DNA of 64,000 nucleotides. Origin: Planctomycetaceae bacterium (lineage in GTDB: Bacteria > Planctomycetota > Planctomycetia > Planctomycetales > Planctomycetaceae). The DNA lies in assembly GCA_021732845.1 (NCBI GenBank), contig JAKFUF010000045.1, positions 43,857 to 107,856 on the forward strand, in the 5' to 3' direction. Positions 45,052 to 52,662 of this stretch are shown in pieces. The position numbers were made by a program, and so were the translations under genes. The number at the start of each line of letters is the position of its first letter. Positions within the stretch are counted from its first letter, which is position 1. The notes under the pieces are model-generated. The model was not told where the DNA came from, did not search any database, and saw only the letters and a list, made by a program, of their open reading frames with translations.

Positions 45052-48000
45052 TCACTTCAGCTCGAAGTCGGCAGCTCCTGCCCCGTCCTTGATTTCAACA
45101 ACCAGTTGCGATGTCTCTTTGCGGGTGTACATTGCCGGCACACCCTCGCCTTCCACGGTGACGCGGTATGTTCCCGGTGAAATGGTCTTCACCGTATACC
45201 GTCCGGTCTCATCCACCGTGGCTCCCACGAAGCTGCCATCCTTGAGATAGAAGCTGATCTTCCCCACCACGGGTTTCCCTTTGAGCGTCACCAGGCCGGA
45301 CTGTTGAACTCCAGCCGCTGTCGTGGTCGGTGTCGACGGCGTTCCGGATGGGGCGGTGAGAGACATCTCGAACATCTGGTCCACAACCACCGTGTTCACC
45401 TTGAACACGGGATAGGCTTCGGCGATCTCCCAGCTCGACTTTTCCAGCTTGAGGCTCACCTTCCGCATCAGGGGCAGTTTGGTCTCGGAGTCGAGCCACA
45501 GCGTGACTTCAGAAATGCCCTTGAGCGCCGGGCCTTCGAGCGTGTAATGCAGCACCAGCGTGTCATGCGTTCCCAGCTTTTCTGGTCCTCCGAGGGTCAT
45601 CCGTTTGATCAGGAGTTCTTCCGTGAGCGGCAGCACAGGCTGGGCCTTCATTGCTTCCTGCCGCGCATTCCTCGCCGTCATGTATCCCAGCATCCCCATC
45701 CGCGATGTCCAAAACCGCGCCCTCGCTTCAAGTTCCTTCGGAGCCTCGCCCACCGGTTCAACCGGTCCGTTCGGCGTCTGCGGGAGATTCCGCACTGACA
45801 GACGCAGGCCATCCGAGATCTCGAGCAGCTTGGGCTCCTTGCCGGCCACCATGTCGACCAGGCGTTGGTAATCATCCGCGGTGTCATTGGCGGCCGTGCG
45901 GGCGTGTTGTGAGATCCCCTCGTGGCTGCGCATCTCCAGCCGCAGGCGGTTGCCCTGCGCCATCACCATCTGCCCGGAATGGCCGCCGTGAAGTTTCACC
46001 GACTCAACCACACCATTGGCCGGCAAGGGGCGGCTGGTCGTTCCGGTGAAACTCCCGCTGAAGATCATCTCCACCGACTTCGCCAGGCTGATCTGCTGCT
46101 GCATGTCACGGAAGAGAACGTAGGCGTCGGCGGCGACGTGTGAAGCATCGGCGGTCGTGGTGGGAGTGGGAGGCGTCTCCAGTTTTTCCGTAGATTGTGG
46201 GGGCATAAACAGTGACTCGTCGAGCTCGGGATCAAGGACGAATTCTGTGTAGGCTTCCGCGCACAGGATGCTGGTGTTGCCGCCATCGACAATCTCCAAC
46301 AGAACCGTTCGCATGACCGGAAGTTTAGTCTTTGTGTCGAGCCACAGAGTCACCTTCACCGGCTCGGGCAGGGCTGTGTCGGAGATCATGTACTGAATCT
46401 TGAACGCTTCACGGCCGCCGAGCTTCTCGATCCCTTGCAACTCAAAGTTGATGAGCACGGCCTTTCTTTCGCCAGTGGCATCAAGCTTCCTCGCGATCTC
46501 ACGCTTTAATTTTTCATCAACGTAGACTTGGCCGCTCACTCCCAAGCGTGCCCAATTGAACCGGCGCAAGAAATCATGAGCGGTTTGCAGACTTGCGTTT
46601 TCCACTTTGCTCGGAACCCCGACCGTTGGCTGTTGAGGCGATGGCTGTTGAGCATTCGAGGCGATCCTGATGATGTTGTCGCCATCGGAGAGTTCCACAG
46701 ACGTTCGCGGCGCGGCCTCCTTTGCGGCTGCTAAGAGCTGCGCATGGAGCTTCGGTCCTTCGGTCTCCAATGGTGTCTGCGTGGGCTTTTGATCACCCCC
46801 GCGCCGTTCGATGCGGTACTTGCCCCCCTCGCCGGCGGCGATCGAGCCGAGGACGATTTGCTGAGTCAAAATGCCAGTTGGAAAGTTCGACAACTGGGTG
46901 ACGCCGCTGTATTTCGCCTGAAGCGTTGTGGCCTTGGTGAGTCCCTGCTCCATGAGGCGATACAACGACTCCGCGCCGGCTGTATCCCGCGACGCCGGGG
47001 TGCCGCCGGCGATTTGTGGCGGAATCACTGCCGTCGACTCCGGCAGGACGAACTGCGACTCGTCGATTTTTTGGTCGAGCGCGAAGTCGGAGTAGACCTC
47101 CGTGACGACAAGCCGGTGTGACTTTGATTCATCCAGCAGCATCCGCATCAGAGGCAGATTGGTGGCCGGGTCGATCCACAGGGTGACGGGCATTGGCTCT
47201 TGGCCGGCGCTGTTCACCTTGTAGCGGAGGGCGACCGCCGGTCGATCGACGATGATTGCTCTTCCGCCATACTCAAACCCGCTGATCGTGACCGCTGCGC
47301 GGCACATGTATTGGACTTCCGTGTTGTCCTTGCCGGTTGGAGCGAAGATTCCCTGACGGGCCACGCTCTGGCGCAGTGCGGAATGGTCTTCGTCATGCAG
47401 TCCGTCAAACAGTTTTTCCGCCTTTCGCTCCGGGGCAATAAAGGCAATGTGCCGCGATCCATCGCAAATATCGGTGCGCATCGCAGAACCTGTGGCAGTG
47501 GGAACCGCCGCGATCTTGGAATACACGGCGTTTGGATCTTCCGGGTCCAGTGGGTACGGCGTATGCAAGTCCACACTGAGCTTTCCCAGTGTCGTGGCCT
47601 GCTGCAACTTGCCGGCCTCTTCAGGTGTGACCAGGACCGAGACTTGTGCTCCGCTTGCCGGTCGAAGGCTGATGGCAAAGACATGGACGGCTTGCAGGAC
47701 GAGGCGCCGTTTCACCGTTCCGGAGACGACTTCCTTGGTCTCGAGTTGAATGTCGATTCGGTCTCCCCCGCTTAGCCACGTGAGATTGTCCTGTGGAGCT
47801 GCTTCAAAACTGGTGACGCGCATTCGCTTGGGAATCACTCCGGTCCTTCCCAGTTCCTCGACGGGTTCGCCCGTCTCCCGGTTCCCCCAAAGGTCCATCC
47901 GATGCTTGTTGCCCGCCGCGAAGGTCACAGACCCATGGGAGTCGCCCCGTGTCTGCAGCCCACTCGCCGGAATGGCGGTCAACCGGAATCTGCTGCGGAA

Positions 48001-50190
48001 CTTGAAGGTGACGTTTTTCGCCGTCGAAAGCTTTTGCTCCATCCTGCGATAGATTGCCTCAGCTTTTTCAGGAGTGAAAGGAAGCCCGAGTTCAATCGTG
48101 GAAACAGTTTCAGCCTCGAACCCCGCCGCCTCTCCCTTGTTGCCATCATATTTGAAACCGCGCAGCGTTTTTGCCGCTTCGCCCTGCTTGGGGAAGGAAG
48201 GTGCGGCTCGCACGACGTTGATCCGTTCCCACTCCGCCGTGTCGATCCCCTCCGCCTCTTTAAAATCGCTCGGGCGAACGTCGGGACGATCCGGATCGGT
48301 TTCGGTCAGCACGGCGATCCGCACACGGTCGCGCGGACGCGGCGTCGGGTCGTCCTTGTTGGCGGTCTCCCACTCGTAGATCCCATGCAGAACTTTGCCT
48401 TTTTCGGGGCCAGTCTTAAAGATGAGGTCGATTTGCCGGGGCTGCTTCGTCCCATCCAGGCGGATCTCCACCTCGCCCATCCGCCGGTCTTTGACTTCCA
48501 CGGTTCCGTCGTTGCCAAACTCACCTTTTTCCGGCTTTTCACTGACTGCTCGCTGAAGAATTCGCCACCGTCCTTCAAGACGCTGATACTCATCGACACC
48601 GCCGGCTTTGACACGCAAAGCCAGCACGTAACCCAGATGTGGCTTAACCTTTTTGCCACTCTTGGAGCTTTTGTCAGTCAAGAATCCGCCACGCAGTTCA
48701 CCGTTGACGTGTTCGATTGAGATCTCCCCGTGGCAATCCGCTCCCTCCTTCCACGAGCCATTGAATCGCCGTTCCAGCCGCGACCAGGTGAGATTCAGTT
48801 CTCCAGGCTTCTTGTTGTGTGTCTCGGCGTACGTCCCCGAGTACTGGCCCGGCTTCTCAAGCTTCAGCTCCATCACCCCCAGTTCCGTCCCGGACCAGGT
48901 CCCCGCAATATCCGGTGGCTCAGTTGCCTGCATCACTGCCAGGCCGATGAGGCCGGCGGCCATGAACGCGGTCATCGCTAGAACTCCTCGGACGAACAGG
49001 GATCGTTTGACGGGACGAGAACGGGCGGGTGCTGGTTTGGATTTGCTTTCTGTCTGCGGCGGGGGAACTGTCGTCGGTTGCTGCACATGCGCGAGGCAGT
49101 GTTCCAGGTGATCGCGCAGTTCGCTGGCGGAGGCGAACCGCTCGTCCGGCTGTTTGGCCATGAGCCGCGAGATCAGGTCGCACAACCAGACAGGAATGTC
49201 CGGGTTGAGTTCCCGGATCGCCCGTGGCTCATCGTCCGTAATCAGCCGGAGCACGCCATAACTGGAATCAGCCCGAAACGGTGCCCGCCCGGTGCAGGTG
49301 GCGTAGAGCACACTGCCCAGGCTGAACAGGTCCGATCGGGCATCGACCGCCTGGCCCCGCGCCTGCTCGGGAGACATGTACTGCGGTGTCCCCGCCAGCG
49401 TGCCGGTCCGCGTGAGACCGATGTCATCGACTGCCCGGGCCAGCCCGAAATCCGTCAGCGTGACCCGCTCGACGCCATCCGCCAGCAGGATATTGGCTGG
49501 CTTCACGTCACGATGCACCAGCCCTTGCGCGTGGGCCGCCGCCAGTCCGGCGGCGGTTTGCAGGCCGATCCGCAGGATCTCGCGGAGTTCCAACGGTCCA
49601 TTGTTGTTGAGCCGCTGCTGCAATGTCTCGCCGCGCGAATACGGCATGACGAGATACGGCACGCCCTGCCATTCGGCCACGCCATGAATCGCCATCACGT
49701 GTTCATCAACCACTGCCGCCGCCGCCCGAGCCTCGCGGGCAAACCGCTTGCGGGCCGCTCCGCTGGCGGCCAGATGCGGCAACAGCATCTTGATCGCCAC
49801 ATACCGGTTGAGCGGCGCATCGAACCCCTTGAACACCGCCCCCATGCCGCCTGAACCGAGCAGCCCGACAATCTCGTAGTGGCCAATCCGCCCGAGCATC
49901 CGCGGATCGTCGGTGGGGCCTAACAACTTGAGCAACTGGGGCAGCGAATACGCCTCGGCGGCTTCACTCGCCAATTCGGCGAACTCATCGGCGATTCCAT
50001 CCGGCGAAGTGGACAGTGACTCGCGGACGTCCGCCCAGTCGAGTGTTTCCGCCGAGGCATCTTCGAGCAGCCTCTGGCACTGCTCGCACTCAGCGAGATG
50101 CTGCTCGATTTCCTCCAGCCCAGCCGGCGAAATCTCATCGTCGCGCAGTTGCCGCAGGCGCTCGGGAGTGAGACAGAGGATGAGGGGCAT
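45052..50190 (-). CDS. Giant transmembrane Ser/Thr protein kinase with three LolA/DUF2092-like repeats
   Basis: A 1712-residue protein. Residues 1-45 hold an anti-sigma-type zinc motif (H31, C35, C38). The kinase spans ~103-360: GSGGMGAVF, K134, HRDVKPAN (226-233), DFG (247-249) and SPE. A single membrane helix lies at ~398-420. Outside: a small beta domain (428-530), a TIGR03067-like domain (~534-660), then three related ~260-340-residue repeats (711-1050, 1075-1330, 1354-1610), each opening with a helix like YRRMEQKLSTAKNV and ending with VTLWLDxxTKLPLMR. The end (1632-1712) is a transthyretin/carboxypeptidase-regulatory-like domain. The ATG at 50190 starts the zinc motif. The ECF sigma gene lies 177 bp upstream. 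Confidence 0.88.
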   Translation of the reverse strand: MPLILCLTPERLRQLRDDEISPAGLEEIEQHLAECEQCQRLLEDASAETLDWADVRESLSTSPDGIADEFAELASEAAEAYSLPQLLKLLGPTDDPRMLGRIGHYEIVGLLGSGGMGAVFKGFDAPLNRYVAIKMLLPHLAASGAARKRFAREARAAAAVVDEHVMAIHGVAEWQGVPYLVMPYSRGETLQQRLNNNGPLELREILRIGLQTAAGLAAAHAQGLVHRDVKPANILLADGVERVTLTDFGLARAVDDIGLTRTGTLAGTPQYMSPEQARGQAVDARSDLFSLGSVLYATCTGRAPFRADSSYGVLRLITDDEPRAIRELNPDIPVWLCDLISRLMAKQPDERFASASELRDHLEHCLAHVQQPTTVPPPQTESKSKPAPARSRPVKRSLFVRGVLAMTAFMAAGLIGLAVMQATEPPDIAGTWSGTELGVMELKLEKPGQYSGTYAETHNKKPGELNLTWSRLERRFNGSWKEGADCHGEISIEHVNGELRGGFLTDKSSKSGKKVKPHLGYVLALRVKAGGVDEYQRLEGRWRILQRAVSEKPEKGEFGNDGTVEVKDRRMGEVEIRLDGTKQPRQIDLIFKTGPEKGKVLHGIYEWETANKDDPTPRPRDRVRIAVLTETDPDRPDVRPSDFKEAEGIDTAEWERINVVRAAPSFPKQGEAAKTLRGFKYDGNKGEAAGFEAETVSTIELGLPFTPEKAEAIYRRMEQKLSTAKNVTFKFRSRFRLTAIPASGLQTRGDSHGSVTFAAGNKHRMDLWGNRETGEPVEELGRTGVIPKRMRVTSFEAAPQDNLTWLSGGDRIDIQLETKEVVSGTVKRRLVLQAVHVFAISLRPASGAQVSVLVTPEEAGKLQQATTLGKLSVDLHTPYPLDPEDPNAVYSKIAAVPTATGSAMRTDICDGSRHIAFIAPERKAEKLFDGLHDEDHSALRQSVARQGIFAPTGKDNTEVQYMCRAAVTISGFEYGGRAIIVDRPAVALRYKVNSAGQEPMPVTLWIDPATNLPLMRMLLDESKSHRLVVTEVYSDFALDQKIDESQFVLPESTAVIPPQIAGGTPASRDTAGAESLYRLMEQGLTKATTLQAKYSGVTQLSNFPTGILTQQIVLGSIAAGEGGKYRIERRGGDQKPTQTPLETEGPKLHAQLLAAAKEAAPRTSVELSDGDNIIRIASNAQQPSPQQPTVGVPSKVENASLQTAHDFLRRFNWARLGVSGQVYVDEKLKREIARKLDATGERKAVLINFELQGIEKLGGREAFKIQYMISDTALPEPVKVTLWLDTKTKLPVMRTVLLEIVDGGNTSILCAEAYTEFVLDPELDESLFMPPQSTEKLETPPTPTTTADASHVAADAYVLFRDMQQQISLAKSVEMIFSGSFTGTTSRPLPANGVVESVKLHGGHSGQMVMAQGNRLRLEMRSHEGISQHARTAANDTADDYQRLVDMVAGKEPKLLEISDGLRLSVRNLPQTPNGPVEPVGEAPKELEARARFWTSRMGMLGYMTARNARQEAMKAQPVLPLTEELLIKRMTLGGPEKLGTHDTLVLHYTLEGPALKGISEVTLWLDSETKLPLMRKVSLKLEKSSWEIAEAYPVFKVNTVVVDQMFEMSLTAPSGTPSTPTTTAAGVQQSGLVTLKGKPVVGKISFYLKDGSFVGATVDETGRYTVKTISPGTYRVTVEGEGVPAMYTRKETSQLVVEIKDGAGAADFELK

Positions 50191-50227
50191 GGCGCGGTCT
50201 TTCAAAAAGCAAAACTGACTGAGGCCT

Positions 50228-50383
50228 GAATGAAGCAATGACCAATGTCCCAATGACCAATGCTCTTGATTGAGTCATCAAGTCGAGAAGACCGATTGCA
50301 GAACTGTTCGAGATGGCACCAAAGCATTGGTCATTATTTCATTGGTCATTGGTCATTGTGACCTTGGTCATTGGGTCATTGCT
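50228..50383. repeat. CAATGACC-family inverted pair between the sigma factor and kinase genes
   Basis: Left arm 50228-50263 (AATGAAGCAATGACCAATGT, then CCCAATGACCAATG); right arm 50323-50383 with five reiterated words such as CATTGGTCATT and TTGGTCATTGGGTCATTG. The right arm enters the sigma gene: its last four codons and TGA (GCA ATG ACC CAA TGA on the minus strand) are repeat sequence. Confidence 0.85.
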
Positions 50384-50964
50384 CCGCGGCACCGTTGCCG
50401 GAGCCGCTCCATGACCTTGAACCGCGCCATATAAACTGCTCCCACCGAGCGTTTCATCGCCGCGGCTACTTCGGGAACCGGACGGCCCACGACGGCGGTT
50501 TCCCAGAACATGGACCAGGTGTCTTGGCTGAACTCGCCGCGGATCTGATCGGTGGCCCAGCGGAGCGTCTGGCGGCGTGACTCCAGCAGCAGTTCTGCAG
50601 TCGTCTGGGGATCGTCAACGGGTTGTTGATGGAGAATTTCAAGAATGCTGCTGGAGCCCGCTCCCCGGTCAGGCCGCTGGCGGGACAGGGCGTTGAGGAT
50701 CGCGTTCCGGGCGATGACGCTGAGCCACGCCCGGAACGGAGGCCGGTCGACTCCCGGCTCCCACCGGGCAATCGCCTGAGCCACCGCCGCGAACACCTTC
50801 TGGCTGACATCCAGCGCGTCGGCATCCTGCATTCGCCGCCGCGCCATGCGGTACACCACCGGTTGGTAGATCGCCAAGAACGCAGTCCACGCTGCCGCAT
50901 CCGCCGGATCCTTGATCCGCGACAGCAGCGTTTCACTGGTTTCCGGCACATCCATCGTGGGCAT
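50368..50964 (-). CDS. ECF-type RNA polymerase sigma factor
   Basis: A 198-residue sigma-70 family protein. Region 2 (VVYRMARRRMQDADALDVSQ and FRAWLSVIARNAILNALSRQ) and region 4 (FWETAVVGRPVPEVAAAMKR, GAVYMARFKVMERL) are intact, with a linker of ~45 residues. No cognate soluble anti-sigma is adjacent; instead the next gene on the same strand is a membrane kinase with a zinc motif at its N-terminus. Such sigma-kinase pairs are known from planctomycetes, so the kinase is the likely regulator. The C-terminal AMTQ comes from a repeat arm. Confidence 0.9.
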   Translation of the reverse strand: MPTMDVPETSETLLSRIKDPADAAAWTAFLAIYQPVVYRMARRRMQDADALDVSQKVFAAVAQAIARWEPGVDRPPFRAWLSVIARNAILNALSRQRPDRGAGSSSILEILHQQPVDDPQTTAELLLESRRQTLRWATDQIRGEFSQDTWSMFWETAVVGRPVPEVAAAMKRSVGAVYMARFKVMERLRQRCRGAMTQ

Positions 50965-50993
50965 CAGTGGAGAACCCGAGTTACATCAATTGG

Positions 50994-51264
50994 ATTTCAA
51001 ATTTCAGATTTCAAATTTCACAGTAAAATGCTTTTGCACGCGCGATCTGACTGAGTAAAGTTCTTGCTTGCAGTTCCGGCTGTTCTGAGTGAGATAGGAT
51101 TTGAAGGATGTAAAAGGATAGGAAAGGATGTTTTCATGGAAGGATGGTACAAAAAGGTCCTTTCCTCATCCTTTACAATCCTTTTCCATCCTGTCCAATT
51201 CTGACTTCAGTCAATAGTTGCGAAAAACACTTTACTGTGAAAGTTGAAATCTGAAATTTGAAAT
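50994..51264. repeat. Nested inverted-repeat element upstream of the sigma gene
   Basis: Outer arms 50994-51024 and 51234-51264 are 31 bp with 30 matching positions (word TTTCAAATTTCAG, ending CACAGT), and the similarity continues inward through AAAATGCTTTT. Inside, a second inverted pair is built of the word AAGGAT (51103-51135: GGATGTAAAAGGATAGGAAA; mirrored by TCCTTTCCTCATCCTTTACA and CCTTTTCCATCC to 51196). The whole would fold into one long hairpin. Confidence 0.9.
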
Positions 51265-51332
51265 TCTTCTGGGTCGATAGGAAACTCGCACATCGCAGTT
51301 AATCCCCAGCCTCAGACGCCGGTTGAATACTG

Positions 51333-51416
51333 GTTAGTTCTATTCGCTGCGAAACCCCTGGCGCGGATGGGTGGCCTCGCCACCTTCCTCATCCGCTCTG
51401 GGGTTTCTCGCTCACT
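51333..51416. repeat. Dispersed copy of the 87-bp hairpin repeat
   Basis: TTCGCTGCGAAACCCCTGGC, GCGGATG...CATCCGC and GGGGTTTCTCGCTCAC match the tandem copies at 35211-35384 with several substitutions and small gaps. It lies ~70 bp before the DUF2071 start. Confidence 0.8.
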
Positions 51417-51488
51417 GTGTGACAATCTTCGATATAAAGTGACACACACGGGCCCCCAAAATCCTTTCCGGAATCCTGGAAGAATCTC

Positions 51489-52274
51489 ATGTCCCTGCCA
51501 TCGGACTTCCAGATCGACCGCCTGACGCCCACACGGCGTCCGGCTCAACCTGTGGCAGGGTATCAGGTTTGGACAAACCTGTTGTTCGCTCATTGGCGGG
51601 TGCCTGTGGCTGACGTGCAGGCGCTGCTGCCGCCGGAACTGACAGTCGATACGTGGGACGGCTCGGCGTGGCTCGGCGTCGTGCCGTTCTACATGTCCTG
51701 GATCCGGCCGTGGTGGTCGCCGGCGGTTCCTGGCGTTTCGTGGTTCTGCGAAACAAACTTGCGGACCTATGTGCATCGCCGGGGAGAGCAGCCCGGGGTC
51801 TGGTTCTTCAGTCTGGAGGCCTCAAAGTCGCTGGCAGTCCGCGCCGCACGGTGGGGTTGGCATCTGCCCTATCATCGAGCCACGATGTCGCTGGAGCGAC
51901 AGGGAAACAACGTCCGCTACGCGAGCCACCGTCTCTGGCCGGGCAAGGCTGGGGCCTGCTGCAACGCCGAAATCGAAGTCGGTGCCTTGTTGGGTGAGGG
52001 CGATGTGGGAAGAGAGCTGACGTCGGGGCAAGCCATTCCCGGCACCTTCGAACACTGGCTCGTTGAACGCTACATTCTGTTTGCCTCGGCCGGCCCTGGC
52101 AAGCTGGTATCAGGCCGGGTGTACCACACCCCCTATCCCGTCCGCTCGGCCAGAATCTTGACGTTGGAGCAGACTCTGACGGACGCCATCGGATTGCCGA
52201 TGAGTGGACCACCCGAGCATGTGGCGTTCAGTGATGGCGTGCAGGTCGAGGTGTTTCAACTGCGGGCGGTGTAG
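51489..52274 (+). CDS. DUF2071 (YqjF-like) family protein
   Basis: A 261-residue protein. The sequence FAHWRVPVADVQALLPPELT-like start (here LFAHWRVPVADVQALLPPEL), DGSAWLGVVPFYMSWIRP, then ETNLRTYVHRRGEQPGVWFF and LEASKSLAVRAARWGWHLPY match the DUF2071/YqjF acetoacetate-decarboxylase-like beta-barrel family. Function unknown. GGAAGA precedes the ATG. Monocistronic by spacing. Confidence 0.88.
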   Translation: MSLPSDFQIDRLTPTRRPAQPVAGYQVWTNLLFAHWRVPVADVQALLPPELTVDTWDGSAWLGVVPFYMSWIRPWWSPAVPGVSWFCETNLRTYVHRRGEQPGVWFFSLEASKSLAVRAARWGWHLPYHRATMSLERQGNNVRYASHRLWPGKAGACCNAEIEVGALLGEGDVGRELTSGQAIPGTFEHWLVERYILFASAGPGKLVSGRVYHTPYPVRSARILTLEQTLTDAIGLPMSGPPEHVAFSDGVQVEVFQLRAV

Positions 52275-52464
52275 ACGGTTGTCGATGGACCGTCATGCGT
52301 GTCCACAAGTTGCGTAAAGTCGCCTTTCGCTCCTGCGAAAGGACGCGGGCGTGGTCCGACGCGGACAGACCCGGTGGCGTGGGATTCGGTTTTGTCGGGA
52401 ATGTCGCCAGACGTTCTCGTTCTTTGGCGGAGACAATGACGACTTTACGTCGTCCCTGCGGCTC

Positions 52465-52606
52465 TGGCGGCACGGCGCAAGCCGTCCGGTGAGGGAGAAC
52501 CCCGCGCCGAAATTTCTGCGTCAACTCACCTCGTGCGACCATTCACTTAAAATTAGCTCCCATCCGAAGCATTGGTCATTGAGTCATTGGTCATTGTTTC
52601 ATTCCC
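52465..52606. repeat. Single hairpin half-site and CAATGACC-family arm before pheT
   Basis: GCGGCACGGCGCAAGCCGTC (52469) is the hairpin sequence of the 83-bp array; 52569-52606 is an arm CATTGGTCATTGAGTCATTG followed by GTCATTGTTTCATT. No gene is visible between 52275 and 52662. Confidence 0.75.
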
Positions 52607-52662
52607 CCCTCCCTCCAGTTAATCTTTTCCTTCCTCAAGATCTCTGCGTTCACGGTGTCGTC

